From Fervidobacterium gondwanense DSM 13020 (lineage in GTDB: Bacteria > Thermotogota > Thermotogae > Thermotogales > Fervidobacteriaceae), in contig NZ_FRDJ01000011.1 of NCBI RefSeq assembly GCF_900143265.1, forward strand, positions 1 through 64,000: a stretch of DNA of 64,000 bases, in the 5' to 3' direction. Positions 36,525 to 46,538 of this stretch are shown here, in pieces; positions within the stretch are counted from its first letter, which is position 1; each line of letters opens with the position of its first letter. The position numbers were made by a program, and so were the translations under genes. The notes beneath the pieces were generated by a model. It ran no database searches. It was given only the letters and a program-made list of their open reading frames with translations, and was not told the DNA's origin.

Positions 36525-38192
36525 TTACTCTCCTTTCTTCTTTTCTTCGTTGTTTTTATTGAAAAATCCATTTTGGTACATAAAATCAAACACTTTGCGA
36601 GCTATCGGTGCAGCGTAATGTCCCCCGCTTTCTCCGTTTTCTATAAGTACTAAGACAGAATATTCTGGGTTTCTCGACGGTGCAAAGCCTATAAACCATG
36701 CGTGAGGTGATCCACTGTGTGTCTGAGCAGTACCTGTTTTCCCAGCAACTACAATGGGAAAGCCTTTGAAAGATGATGCAGCTGTTCCACCGTTTGCAGC
36801 GCTGCCTTGTACCGTTGTCACTTGCTCAAGACCATCAATTATGATATCCCATTGTCCTTCGCTTATCTTTAGCTCGACTTGTTTAGTTTGAATTTCCTCG
36901 TTTAGTGCTAACCTTGGTGCAACGTACAAACCTTTGTTTGCTATTGTGTTGTACAAAAAGAGCATCTGTATGGGCGTAACGGACAGAAAACCTTGCCCGA
37001 TTCCGTAAAGTATTGTATCTCCCGGGTACCATTTTTCATTGAGCGCTTCTTCTTTCCACTGCGGGGTAGGTAAGGTTCCGGCAACTTCTCCTGGTATCTT
37101 TATTCCTGTTTTTTGATCAAAGTAGAAAGCCTTAGCTACCTCAACAATCTTGTCTACCCCAACGTCAAGCGCAGCGTTGTAGAAATAGACGTTGCACGAT
37201 ACTCTCAATGCTTTTTTCAGGTCGACTAAACCATGCCCAGGCAAGTGCCAGTCTTTGTATTTTCCGGTTATCCGTCCTTTCGAGTCTCTATAATAGTATA
37301 TTCCTCCGCAGTTAACACTGCCGATATCTCCGTACAAAAGCTCAGCTATTGCCGTTATGACTTTGAATGTTGATCCTGGAGGATAGACACTGGAAATCGC
37401 CCTGTTTAAGAGAGGGTTAAGGGGATCGTTTAGCAGTTTATCCCAAGTAACTGGATCAAGATTATTTAAATCAACCTCAGGAGCTGGATACGACACCATT
37501 GCAAGTATGTCCCCTGTTTTTACTTTTGATACGATTATAACCGATGGTGATGCAAGTTGCGTGAGTAAATCGTATGTATATTTCTGAAGCTGGAAATTTA
37601 TGGTAGTTTCTAAATCGAGTCCGTTTTCACCTATTCCCTCTATTACTCCTTGTTCAAAACCCCCGCCCGGTGATTTTATACCGTACGAAACTGATAGTCT
37701 TCCTTTTAAGACTTCATTATATGTGTATTCCAATCCCGACATTCCTTCACCGTCTTTGTTGACGCTTCCAACCAAGTGGTACAAAAATCCATATGACTTT
37801 CGTACTTCTTTTAGAACAATATTGTACCCAAGGCTTTGAAGCAGAAAAGCTTGTTCCCACGTTATCTCAACGTTGCCTGTGTTCTTCAAAATTGCAAGTT
37901 GGTTATCGTCTATGTATTTTCTAAGAGCCTTTTCATCGTCCGCTGTGTAGGATTTCACACTCAGTGTTGGTACTCTTTCACTCCAAGCAAGCTTAGTACC
38001 ATCGGATGAATAGATCGTACCTCTCAATCCTTTTGTGTATGTGCTTCTTCCCATTAGTTCATTGAAGAATGTTTTGTGTTTGGATTGGTCAATAACCTGA
38101 ACTTTTATCAATCCGTAGATTACATAAACAAACATGAGGGCAAATAGTATAAAAGGTATGTATGCTCGCACACTTGAAGTTCTATTGGACAC
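36525..38192 (-). CDS. mrdA: Penicillin-binding protein 2, elongation-specific transpeptidase
   Basis: 555 aa, GTG start. One membrane anchor (about 11-33), a dimerisation/pedestal region with RGTIYSSDGTKLAW, then the transpeptidase domain with STFK (Ser274), SCN (332-334) and KTGTAQTH (near 470). The Gly-rich EGIGENGLDLETTI segment before the catalytic domain is typical. Class B PBPs cross-link peptidoglycan stems; with RodA this one supports side-wall growth. FtsI/PBP3 is the alternative, but sequence order favours PBP2. The GTG is 2 bases after the preceding stop. Confidence 0.9.
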   Translation of the reverse strand: MSNRTSSVRAYIPFILFALMFVYVIYGLIKVQVIDQSKHKTFFNELMGRSTYTKGLRGTIYSSDGTKLAWSERVPTLSVKSYTADDEKALRKYIDDNQLAILKNTGNVEITWEQAFLLQSLGYNIVLKEVRKSYGFLYHLVGSVNKDGEGMSGLEYTYNEVLKGRLSVSYGIKSPGGGFEQGVIEGIGENGLDLETTINFQLQKYTYDLLTQLASPSVIIVSKVKTGDILAMVSYPAPEVDLNNLDPVTWDKLLNDPLNPLLNRAISSVYPPGSTFKVITAIAELLYGDIGSVNCGGIYYYRDSKGRITGKYKDWHLPGHGLVDLKKALRVSCNVYFYNAALDVGVDKIVEVAKAFYFDQKTGIKIPGEVAGTLPTPQWKEEALNEKWYPGDTILYGIGQGFLSVTPIQMLFLYNTIANKGLYVAPRLALNEEIQTKQVELKISEGQWDIIIDGLEQVTTVQGSAANGGTAASSFKGFPIVVAGKTGTAQTHSGSPHAWFIGFAPSRNPEYSVLVLIENGESGGHYAAPIARKVFDFMYQNGFFNKNNEEKKKGE

Positions 38193-38194
38193 TT

Positions 38195-40843
38195 TTATTC
38201 ACGCTCCGGTTGATTTTCTGTTTCCTTTTCCAATTTACTGTTATACATCTCTATTATTTCACTCACAACTTTTTCCTCATCGATGTTTGGATTGTCAAGC
38301 TTCATGGCAAAAAGTTTTTCAAGAATCTCGTTGATCTGCGGCCCAGATTTTAGACTGTACTTTCCCATCAAGTATTTACCGGTTACTGTCTGAAGTTTTG
38401 TTGACGAGATTGTATCTATGTACTGGAGTAGATAACTTTGTCCTTCGTCTGTCAGATAAGCTGATAGGTGGAGGTAAACATAAGGATTTGCTTTTCCAAG
38501 AACTTTGTATATATCAGAAAAATTTAATCTCAGTTCTATCATTTCTTTCAAAGGTAGCATTATGTTCTCAGTGAACTTAATGCTCTCTATAAACTTTTTT
38601 GGATACCCGTACCTTGCTCTCACGGTTTCGAGAGTTTGTTTGTCATAGTATTCTAATAGTATTGTCGAGATGGCATAAAAATCACTGACTGATTGGTATC
38701 TTTCTTTTATTTTTGGCAAGAATTTGAAGAGTCTTGCAAGTTTTTCATCCATTGTTTGTGTGTAATAAGTTTTCGGAAAGATGTGTTTTATCATGTTCAA
38801 ATTTGTCATTCTTCTTATAGCTTTCATCGGGTTGTCTTCCTCGAGAATTTTCTCTATCTCCTGCCTTATCCTTGCGCCTGTTACTCTTTCTAAATATCCT
38901 CCTTCGAGGTTTTGTTTCAAAACCTCGAGCGTGTGTTCTTCCATTTTGAAGTTGTATCGCATTTCGAATCTTACACCGCGTATCATACGCGTCGGATCCT
39001 CGATGAAACTCAAGTTATGTAAGATTCTTATGATTCCCTGCTCAAGGTCCTTCTGACAGTTGAAGAAATCGTATAACATGCCATATTCAGAAGGATTGAG
39101 TTTTATGGCCATCGCGTTGATTGTAAAATCTCTTCTGTAAAGGTCTTTTTTTATCGTGCTTATGTCAACTTGTGGAAGCTCAGCTGGTTTTTCATAGTAT
39201 TCCGTTCTTGCGGTCGCAACGTCTATTTTGAATCCGTCCCTGAATATTACAGATGCCGTGTAGAATTTTTCGTACGGCACAACTATCGCATCAAATTGTT
39301 GGCCTATGTATTTTGCAAATTCTATACCGTTTCCCTCAACTACTATATCAACATCGTAGTTCTCTATATCAAGCAACAAATCCCTTACAAATCCACCGAC
39401 AACGTAGACCGACATCTTCAATTCATTGCCATAAGCTCCAAGCAGTCTGAGAAGATTAACCAGTCTACGAGGTAGTCGTTTGTTCATCAAGTCTTTTATG
39501 TTGACAAATGATGGATTGGTTTCTGCCTCACGAATAATTGTTTGGCTGTGTGTTGCTCTAATAATGTCAGACCTTGTAACGATACCGACAAGTATGTTAT
39601 TTTCGTCAAGTATTGGTATTCGACCAACATCGTTTTCAATCATGAGTTTCTTTAGAGTATTTACCGGAGTTTCGGTCTTTGCTGTGATTAGTTTCGAGCT
39701 CATTATTGATTTAATAGGTCTTTTCCCAAGTCCATGGTTTATGGCTTTCTCTACTGTTTTCTTAGTTACTATGCCTACAAGCTTGTTCTCTTCCACTACA
39801 GGTATCCCACTGTGACCAGTGACTTCCATTATCCTGTTAACTTGTTCTATCGTTTCTGAGGCCAGAGCAGTTCGAACAGGCGATGACATTATGTCTTTTG
39901 CTTTTAAACCGGAAGATATGTACTTTGGAATTGTATTCAGTATCTTGTAAATCACTTCCTCAACAGAGGCCATCGATACACTTGCTGACGCTGCCTGTCT
40001 GTGACCTCCACCGCCAAACTCGGCCATTAAACCCCTTATATCTACATCTTGAGATTTTGTTCTTCCAACAATGAAAATTTTCTTACCCATTCTCACGACA
40101 ACGATAAGCGTTTCTGGCTCTTGGGCGTACCAATATTTCGAAACAACGGCTGACAGACTCCCAATAAATTTCTCCGTCTCATCGTGAGCAATAGTTACGT
40201 TGTGGTTCTCTATATTATACGTCTTGCTGTTCTGCAAAAGGTTATGCAGTAAAGTTTTCTGGTCAATTGTAAGGTCAAAGCGTATATATTCTGAAATTGT
40301 TTCAAGTGAAAGCCCCTGCGAGTAGATGTAGTGAATTGCCTCAAAATCTTCAAGTGTCGTGCTTGAAAATAGGAAACTTCCAGTGTCTTCATATATCGCT
40401 ATACCCAAGAGCGTTGCTTCTTCTTTTGTTAGTTTTATTCCTCGTTCTTTAAGCATTTTTACAACAATTGTTGTGGCAGCGCCAGTTTGCCTGATGATCT
40501 TGTTAAAAGTGTATTCTTCAATTACTTCGTCGCGTATATCAGGATGGTGGTCGATCACTGTAATTTTAGCTTTCTTGCTTAGTTTCTGTTTTATTTCATC
40601 GCCAATTCTTTCAAGCCCTGGAGTATCGACTATTATAAGCTCTTCTATTTTCTCGTTTATTTTTTTCAGTTGTTCGGAAGTGATGTACAGGAAGTTATCC
40701 TCGTAGATGCGCAGATATTCTTTGAGGTTCTGGAGCGGAACGCCTGAGACAACGATTTCAAAGTCCGGATATAGCTTTTTAATCCCTATGCATGATGCGA
40801 AGCCATCAAAATCTGGATTAATGTGAGTTGTAATAACTTTCAC
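38195..40843 (-). CDS. DHH-CBS-CBS-tRNA nucleotidyltransferase/poly(A) polymerase fusion
   Basis: 882 aa, GTG start overlapping the previous stop (GTGA). Four parts: DHH phosphoesterase (INPDFDGFAS, VDTPG, VIDHHPD, then DHHA1 with FGGGGHRQAAS, residues 1-300), two CBS domains (about 310-440, MSSPVRTALASE ... VGIVTKK and VGIVTRSDI), and a class II nucleotidyltransferase (about 470-800: VVGGFVRDLLLDIENYDVDIVVEG with the catalytic DxD, RRDFTINAMA). The same architecture exists in T. maritima and Aquifex, where the enzyme adds A residues in split CCA systems. The DHH part would be a nanoRNase-like or c-di-AMP-type phosphodiesterase. Confidence 0.9.
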   Translation of the reverse strand: MKVITTHINPDFDGFASCIGIKKLYPDFEIVVSGVPLQNLKEYLRIYEDNFLYITSEQLKKINEKIEELIIVDTPGLERIGDEIKQKLSKKAKITVIDHHPDIRDEVIEEYTFNKIIRQTGAATTIVVKMLKERGIKLTKEEATLLGIAIYEDTGSFLFSSTTLEDFEAIHYIYSQGLSLETISEYIRFDLTIDQKTLLHNLLQNSKTYNIENHNVTIAHDETEKFIGSLSAVVSKYWYAQEPETLIVVVRMGKKIFIVGRTKSQDVDIRGLMAEFGGGGHRQAASASVSMASVEEVIYKILNTIPKYISSGLKAKDIMSSPVRTALASETIEQVNRIMEVTGHSGIPVVEENKLVGIVTKKTVEKAINHGLGKRPIKSIMSSKLITAKTETPVNTLKKLMIENDVGRIPILDENNILVGIVTRSDIIRATHSQTIIREAETNPSFVNIKDLMNKRLPRRLVNLLRLLGAYGNELKMSVYVVGGFVRDLLLDIENYDVDIVVEGNGIEFAKYIGQQFDAIVVPYEKFYTASVIFRDGFKIDVATARTEYYEKPAELPQVDISTIKKDLYRRDFTINAMAIKLNPSEYGMLYDFFNCQKDLEQGIIRILHNLSFIEDPTRMIRGVRFEMRYNFKMEEHTLEVLKQNLEGGYLERVTGARIRQEIEKILEEDNPMKAIRRMTNLNMIKHIFPKTYYTQTMDEKLARLFKFLPKIKERYQSVSDFYAISTILLEYYDKQTLETVRARYGYPKKFIESIKFTENIMLPLKEMIELRLNFSDIYKVLGKANPYVYLHLSAYLTDEGQSYLLQYIDTISSTKLQTVTGKYLMGKYSLKSGPQINEILEKLFAMKLDNPNIDEEKVVSEIIEMYNSKLEKETENQPERE

Positions 40844-42030
40844 CTAATCACTTCCCGCTTTTTGAGTTTGTTAACAGAACCAGTTACAATTTCCAGTTCC
40901 CCATGGCTGTCTATCTTCGCAATCGCATAGAATATCTCTAAGTATCGCTGAAAGATGCCTTTTGGCTTCCTTTCAACAACTGGTTTCCAAGAACCGCAGT
41001 TCAAATAGAATTTAAGTTCATTGCGGACTTTCAGTATTTCAAACCCTGGATGGTGATTGTGTCCCATCACAATTCCATTCAGATTCTTGAGGTTTATAAG
41101 TTCTCTATGACCATTTTCTAAGTATCCCTGGAGAGATTTAGAAAAGGATTTTGGGTTTTCAAAGATTCTGATGGAAGCCCTTTTCAAATAGTCTGTCTTC
41201 CGAACTTTTCGGAGTTTCATCACCGTTCGGACTAATATCTCTCCGAGTTTTATTCCGCCGAGTTTGTTCAAAAACAGTATAGAAAGCTTACTCATTAATG
41301 GATAGTTCTTTTTCATCCAGTATTTTGCTTCGTCTTCCCTCATCATTTTGATAAAGTTATCTATCCAAAGGTTTAATAAGTTTACACTTGTTTCGTACAC
41401 GTCAGATATTTTTTCAAGCCAATGGAAAACATCAAGAGTGGGCCTGATATTATCATAATCGCTTAAAATTTCTTCGGGTAAGAATTCTTTAAGTGTGCTG
41501 TCGAAATTTATCATCATGTACCTTGCTATGAAGTCACCAAGCGGAGGTATTACTTCTCCATTTACTTCCGAAAATCTGTTTACTGCATCGTACTGATTTC
41601 CGTGAACCGCTAAGATCCCCGTTTCTTCATCATAATAGTAGGGAACGATATTGATGTTTCGAAATCTATTCTTCAGAAATTCTTGGATCTTTTTATTTTT
41701 CAGTATATAGTAATCGTGATTCCCAATAACATAGTGCACCTTTCCGCTAAATTTTGAAAGCGAATCGAAAACCTTCGGATGTGCTTTTTCAATACTTTCG
41801 ATCACACGTTCATCCAAAGAGTTTACAAGTTCCCAGAATGGTTTCAATCCGTTTTTGTGCACTTCTTGTGTTTCGAGAATTTCAAATCCATCCCCAACAA
41901 TAACAAGCTCTGGGTTTTCAAATCGACCCCAGTCTTCAATAAGTGATTCAAAAAGTTCATCCTGATTGAAATCGTCTTTTCCGGTCCCGTCACCCACGTG
42001 CAAATCGCTTATAAATATTATGTTCCTCAC
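40840..42030 (-). CDS. Calcineurin-like metallophosphoesterase
   Basis: 396 aa. Metal-binding motifs in order: FISDLHVGDG (D-x-H), VIVGDGFEIL (GD, with Gly for the usual Asn), VIGNHDYYIL (GNH[DE]), LAVHGNQYD and GHNHHPGFE (GHxH). The central helical insert (about 150-290) is longer than in small phosphoesterases. The family acts on phosphodiesters and monoesters; the lipid A enzyme LpxH is related in motif order, but the substrate here is unknown. Stop overlaps the next gene, so the two are coupled. Confidence 0.88.
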   Translation of the reverse strand: MRNIIFISDLHVGDGTGKDDFNQDELFESLIEDWGRFENPELVIVGDGFEILETQEVHKNGLKPFWELVNSLDERVIESIEKAHPKVFDSLSKFSGKVHYVIGNHDYYILKNKKIQEFLKNRFRNINIVPYYYDEETGILAVHGNQYDAVNRFSEVNGEVIPPLGDFIARYMMINFDSTLKEFLPEEILSDYDNIRPTLDVFHWLEKISDVYETSVNLLNLWIDNFIKMMREDEAKYWMKKNYPLMSKLSILFLNKLGGIKLGEILVRTVMKLRKVRKTDYLKRASIRIFENPKSFSKSLQGYLENGHRELINLKNLNGIVMGHNHHPGFEILKVRNELKFYLNCGSWKPVVERKPKGIFQRYLEIFYAIAKIDSHGELEIVTGSVNKLKKREVIR

Positions 42031-42047
42031 TTGCTTCCCCCTGAAAT

Positions 42048-42893
42048 TCAGTATTCGAAAATTTTTTCCGGATGCACAAAAAGGATTCTTGTGCCTGGGA
42101 TATTTACTTTTCTCAATGTTCTTTCAAGTGATCTGACGTATCTCGAGGATATATGATAAAGTATGAGCGTTTGTACGTTGGCTTCTTTTACCAGCTCTAT
42201 AACTTCATCGAGTGAAGCATGGTTGTTGAATTTCCTATCTTCTTTTTTTAGGAATGTACACTCATGAAACAGTATCTCCGTATCGATTATGTCTTCTTTC
42301 TTCAACAGCACTGTGTCTCCTGATATTGTGAGCACCTTTTTTTCATAAGTTTCTGTTATTTCATCACTTCCTATTGATTTTACGAGTCTTGTTATTTCTT
42401 CTTTCGGTAAACTCCTGTATTCTTCCTTCAAGCGCCTCCGAACTTCTATCAGGTGATATCCGTAAGCTGTTTCACTATAAGTGTGGACTACACTGAAAGG
42501 TTTTATGTATCTAGTAGTGGAGCTCTGTTCTCTGATTGGTATTCTTTCATTCTGTTTAACAGGAACAAATTCAAGTTTGAATCTCAACTCATTATTCGCC
42601 CTTTTGAGAAAATCGGCGTAGAGTTCTATTCCACGGTTGCCGGCTGGGTAATATACTGTCAACGGCTTTTCTCTGTCTCCCATCGCGTTGTTTCTGGTGT
42701 TTATTATCGACCACAGGCCGGCTATATGGTCTACGTGTCCGTGTGTCAAGAAAACATTTCTAACAGCATATATTTTGTTGCTTAACATCGTGGAAACACC
42801 TTCGCCAGAGTCAAAGAGTAATCTTTCCGGTGAGTAATATATCCATGTCGAGTAAAGTGCCTTGGAGAATGCGATGATATTCAAAATTTCCAC
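42048..42893 (-). CDS. rnz: Ribonuclease Z, Thermotoga short form
   Basis: 281 aa. Metallo-beta-lactamase fold: THGHVDHIAGLW (HxHxDH), SGDTV (Asp), HECTF, NNHAS and LYHISSRY. The N-terminus EILNIIAFSKALYSTWIYYSP closely matches my memory of the T. maritima tRNase Z. That enzyme lacks the usual long flexible arm and cleaves after CCA in tRNA precursors whose CCA is encoded. All tRNA genes in this window encode CCA, which fits. Confidence 0.92.
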   Translation of the reverse strand: MEILNIIAFSKALYSTWIYYSPERLLFDSGEGVSTMLSNKIYAVRNVFLTHGHVDHIAGLWSIINTRNNAMGDREKPLTVYYPAGNRGIELYADFLKRANNELRFKLEFVPVKQNERIPIREQSSTTRYIKPFSVVHTYSETAYGYHLIEVRRRLKEEYRSLPKEEITRLVKSIGSDEITETYEKKVLTISGDTVLLKKEDIIDTEILFHECTFLKKEDRKFNNHASLDEVIELVKEANVQTLILYHISSRYVRSLERTLRKVNIPGTRILFVHPEKIFEY

Positions 42894-42922
42894 TCCTTTG
42901 TGACGCTTTTTTGCTCTTCAAA

Positions 42923-43369
42923 TTACTCTTTTTCAACCTCAACTTTCACCTTTCCAGAAACACCTGCTGGAAGTTTAACAGTTATGTCGTACAGTCCAAG
43001 GCTCTTTATAGGCGAATCGAGGACTACCCATTTCCTGTCAAATTCCTTTCCAATGACTTTCGTAATCTCTTCAGCGATATTTGCATTCGTGAGCGAACCG
43101 AAGAGTTTTCCACCTTCACCGGCTTTGGCTTTGATTTTGAAAACGTGCTTGTGCAATTCAGAAAGAAGAGCTTCACTTTCTTTTTTCTGTTCTTCGAATT
43201 TCCTTTGCTCTTCTTGCTTTTGTCTTTCGAGTTCTTTAAGCACTTCTGGTGTTGCTTCCTTCGCAAGGCCTTTTGGCATTAGGAAGTTTCTTGCATAACC
43301 ATCTGACACATTTACAACTTGTCCCTTCCTGCCAAGTTTTGGAACATCTTGAAGCAATACTACTTTCAT
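42923..43369 (-). CDS. rplI: 50S ribosomal protein L9
   Basis: 148 aa. [36 protein letters not shown] is the N-terminal domain, followed by a long Glu/Lys-rich connecting helix and a C-terminal domain. L9 stretches from the L1 stalk base. It is away from its usual rpsF-ssb-rpsR neighbours. Confidence 0.97.
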   Translation of the reverse strand: MKVVLLQDVPKLGRKGQVVNVSDGYARNFLMPKGLAKEATPEVLKELERQKQEEQRKFEEQKKESEALLSELHKHVFKIKAKAGEGGKLFGSLTNANIAEEITKVIGKEFDRKWVVLDSPIKSLGLYDITVKLPAGVSGKVKVEVEKE

Positions 43370-43387
43370 GCTAATACCTCCTTAATC

Positions 43388-44173
43388 CTATTCTTTCCTA
43401 TTCACAACGAGATATCTATCTTTGCCCGCAAGATCTTTTATTATCTTCCCACCTGTGAGTTCTCTTAGAGCGTTTCCCTGGTCATGACCTATCTCCATCA
43501 AGACTATTTTACCGTCAATCTTGTACTTTTTAAAGAACTCTTTGTAAAAGTCGAGTCCTTCTGGACCTGCAAAGAGGGCTTCGGGCGGTTCGTAAGAAAG
43601 TTCTTTTTGAAGTTTCACATCGCTTCTAACGTACGGTGGATTGCTGACAACCATTTCTATATTATCCCATATTTCTACAAACGGATCTGCAAAGGCACCG
43701 AGCCGGAAATCACATTTAATACCATATCTGTCAGCGTTTTTCCGAGCAACTTCTAATGCCTTTTTGCTTACGTCTGTTCCATAAATGAATACACCCGTTT
43801 CAAGTGCTAATGTGACCGCTATAATTCCACTGCCCAACCCAATGTCAATCAGGTTCTTCAGATTGTATTCTTTTATGTACTTAATTGCCAATTCCACGAG
43901 CCCTTCCGTTTCCCACCTTGGTATCAGCACACCTTCTGATATGTAGAATGTTCTACCGTAGAATTCTACTTCGCCCAAGATATATTGAAGTGGGTAGCCT
44001 GATAGCCTTTTGTCTAGGAGCTTTAGCACCTCATCAGGACATTCCATATCATCGTGCGCAAGTATGTACTCCTTACTTTTTCTCAAGTATTTTGCTATCA
44101 AAATAAGAGCCTCCCGCTCGGGAAGCCCTTTTCTTTTGTAAACAGCGATAACCTCTGAGATCTTCATGCTCAA
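43388..44173 (-). CDS. prmC: Release factor glutamine methyltransferase
   Basis: 261 aa. SAM motif LIDIGLGSGIIAVTLAL and the substrate-binding NPPY motif (MVVSNPPYVRSD); IPRWETEGLVE is the PrmC-type RPETE equivalent. Methylates the Gln of the GGQ loop in RF1/RF2. The TTG start has GGGA six bases upstream; an ATG two codons later is also possible. Confidence 0.93.
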   Translation of the reverse strand: MSMKISEVIAVYKRKGLPEREALILIAKYLRKSKEYILAHDDMECPDEVLKLLDKRLSGYPLQYILGEVEFYGRTFYISEGVLIPRWETEGLVELAIKYIKEYNLKNLIDIGLGSGIIAVTLALETGVFIYGTDVSKKALEVARKNADRYGIKCDFRLGAFADPFVEIWDNIEMVVSNPPYVRSDVKLQKELSYEPPEALFAGPEGLDFYKEFFKKYKIDGKIVLMEIGHDQGNALRELTGGKIIKDLAGKDRYLVVNRKE

Positions 44174-44194
44174 TTTCGTTCCCGGATGAGTCTG

Positions 44195-44503
44195 TTAAAT
44201 TCCAAGCTGTTTTCTTACAACTGGGTCTATCCTATCAGGTGTCCACGGTGGATCGAATGTAAGCTCAACCTCGACGTTGTTTACGCCTTCAACAGTCCTT
44301 ACTTTCATTTCGGCATCGCCCATAATCCCTCCTGCCAACGGACACATGGGCGTTGTCATTGTCATAGTTATCTTCACATTGTTCTGGTCATCTATGTTTA
44401 TATCGTAAACAAGCCCGAGCGTCACAACATCAAGACCTATTTCCCAGTCGATGACTTCTTTTAGCTTGTTCCAAACCGCCGTTCTGAGTTCTTCCTTTGT
44501 CAT
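44195..44503 (-). CDS. DUF59/MIP18-family Fe-S assembly protein
   Basis: 102 aa, a single DUF59 domain: DWEIGLDVVTLGLVYDI, then TMTTPMCPLAGGIMGDAE with the conserved cysteine, and VEVELTFDPPWTPDRI. Family members (SufT, PaaD, MIP18) help insert or mature iron-sulphur clusters. Similar to T. maritima TM0487 as I recall. No suf genes nearby. Confidence 0.9.
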   Translation of the reverse strand: MTKEELRTAVWNKLKEVIDWEIGLDVVTLGLVYDINIDDQNNVKITMTMTTPMCPLAGGIMGDAEMKVRTVEGVNNVEVELTFDPPWTPDRIDPVVRKQLGI

Positions 44504-44504
44504 C

Positions 44505-45812
44505 TTATTTCTCTCCTTCCTCTTCTTTAGAAAGTTCCTCTATCTTTCCAGCTATTTCGTACGCAACGTTCGAGATGTATTCTTCATCCGGTCCCTGTAC
44601 GAATACCCTTGCAAGAGGTTCAGTACCGGATGGTCTAACGACGATGTCTGTATCTTCGCGTTTGTATTTTTCAACAAGCTCGCGAATCTCTGGCTTCTCA
44701 ACAATGAGCTTGTTCTTGCACTTAACGTTTATCATTATCTGTGGATAATCTGGTATGCTCTCTGAGAGTTCTGAGAGCGGTTTATCAGCACGCACCATTG
44801 TTCTCAGTACCTCAAGTGCTGTAATCAATCCATCTCCGGTCGTGGATTTATCAAGATATATAATATGTCCGCTTCTTTCTCCGCCTATAACAGCTCCGAC
44901 TTCCTGCATCTTTTCTAAAACATACCTATCTCCAACCTTGGCTCTGAGTAGATTTATTCCTCGCTCTTTCAAAAATACTTCCAACCCTTTGTTCGACAAA
45001 ACAGTCCCGACGACTGTGTCGTTTTTAAGTCTGCCCTCTTCTTTCATTAGCAATGCAGAAATTCCCATTATCCTGTCTCCGTGAACCTCGTTCTTTTTCT
45101 CATCAAGTAGGATGCATCTATCAGCATCTCCATCGTGGAGGATAGCAAGGTTGTGGTTCGTCATCTTCTCTCTTGCAGCGTTTGGTTCTGTAGAACCACA
45201 ATTGACATTGATGTTGTATCCATCGGGTGAGTTGTTGATTACATCAACTTTGGCTCCCAATTTTTTCAAGGCGTACGGCGTTGTCTCATACGCAGCACCG
45301 TTTCCTGCATCAACCAATATCTTCATGCCACTCAAATCCAAGTCTGCGAATTGCTCAAGCACGTAGTTTGTGTATTCTTCGAAAGCGAGTTTGTAGTCTA
45401 TCACACAGCCAATTTCGTTGTAGTTTGCGTAGTGCAGTTCTTTCATACGCTTTTCAAGATTCTCTTCTACCTCGTCTGGCAGTTTGAACCCTCTTGATAT
45501 AACCTTTAATCCATTGAATTCTGGTGGATTGTGCGACGCAGAAATCATTATTCCAACTGCATCTTCCAATTTTGTAATAATAGCTAATGCCGGTGTTGGA
45601 AGAACGCCACATCTGTAAACTGTTGCTCCCGCCGATGTTGCACCTGCAATTAACGCCGCTTCAAGCATATCTCCACTTGCTCTTGTATCCTTTGCTATAA
45701 AGACCCTGTTGCTTATGTACTTTCCAACAGCATTTCCAAGTCTAAACGCAATCTCAGCGGTCAATTCTTCGTTTACAACGCCTCTTATACCGTCCGTCCC
45801 AAAAAGCCGCAT
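44505..45812 (-). CDS. glmM: Phosphoglucosamine mutase
   Basis: 435 aa. MRLFGTDGIRGVVN at the start, ISASHNPPEFNGLKV (phosphoserine loop), DGDADRCILLDEK (metal), GGERSGHII and RPSGTEPLARVF (phosphate-binding). The GERSGH form indicates glucosamine phosphate specificity. Supplies GlcN-1-P for UDP-GlcNAc and peptidoglycan. One base before the DUF59 gene, so probably one transcript. Confidence 0.96.
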   Translation of the reverse strand: MRLFGTDGIRGVVNEELTAEIAFRLGNAVGKYISNRVFIAKDTRASGDMLEAALIAGATSAGATVYRCGVLPTPALAIITKLEDAVGIMISASHNPPEFNGLKVISRGFKLPDEVEENLEKRMKELHYANYNEIGCVIDYKLAFEEYTNYVLEQFADLDLSGMKILVDAGNGAAYETTPYALKKLGAKVDVINNSPDGYNINVNCGSTEPNAAREKMTNHNLAILHDGDADRCILLDEKKNEVHGDRIMGISALLMKEEGRLKNDTVVGTVLSNKGLEVFLKERGINLLRAKVGDRYVLEKMQEVGAVIGGERSGHIIYLDKSTTGDGLITALEVLRTMVRADKPLSELSESIPDYPQIMINVKCKNKLIVEKPEIRELVEKYKREDTDIVVRPSGTEPLARVFVQGPDEEYISNVAYEIAGKIEELSKEEEGEK

Positions 45813-45863
45813 ATTTATACCCTCCTAAGTTTGTTAATTTCTTACGATCTGCGTTACTCAATA

Positions 45864-46538
45864 TTAGCGACTACCAGTTTCTCGCGGAACAAGTGATCTT
45901 ATCCATTCAACAAATGCTGGGTAATTTCGAGTTTGCACAAAAACTCTGCCCGGACCTCTAAAATCGCAAACTAAACCCTCTCCCCCGAAGAGCGTTGATT
46001 TAAAACCGCCAAAGGTTCGTACATTCCAATTAACACTTCCATCGAACGCAACGACATGACCAGTATCTATCGTAATGCTATCACCCGGTCCAAGCTCTAA
46101 CATCTTTATGCCACCAAAAGAAGATATTGCAACCTGTCCATAGCCTTCCAGTTTTAACAAGAATATCCCTTCACCGGAGAAGAATGATTTAAAACCGCCA
46201 AACGAGACGTCCATGTCAATTTGAGGGTCACTTGCTAAGAATGATGTCGACTGAACGAAAAGTGTGCCATTTGTTTGAACAATTTCAATATCCCCCGGTA
46301 GTTCCGGTGCAATGCCAATCTCACTATCTCCGCGCGAGATGTACGTGTTCATAAAGAAACTCTCTCCGCCGAGAAGAGTTCTTTTTAAAGCTTTCCAAAC
46401 TCCACCGGTGGACGTCTGCACCTCTATTGGACCTCTCATGTATACCATCGCTCCAGGTTCTACCTTAATCTGCTCACCAGGTCCGAGAGAAACTTTTAAC
46501 AATGCATAGCTACCCTTAAATTCAATGTTCCCGTTCAC
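45864..46538 (-). CDS. AIM24/TIGR00266-family protein
   Basis: 224 aa, beta-rich. [71 protein letters not shown] are typical repeats of this family, which folds as a double beta-barrel. No function is established. GTG start overlapping the pyrR stop (GTGA). Confidence 0.88.
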   Translation of the reverse strand: MNGNIEFKGSYALLKVSLGPGEQIKVEPGAMVYMRGPIEVQTSTGGVWKALKRTLLGGESFFMNTYISRGDSEIGIAPELPGDIEIVQTNGTLFVQSTSFLASDPQIDMDVSFGGFKSFFSGEGIFLLKLEGYGQVAISSFGGIKMLELGPGDSITIDTGHVVAFDGSVNWNVRTFGGFKSTLFGGEGLVCDFRGPGRVFVQTRNYPAFVEWIRSLVPRETGSR

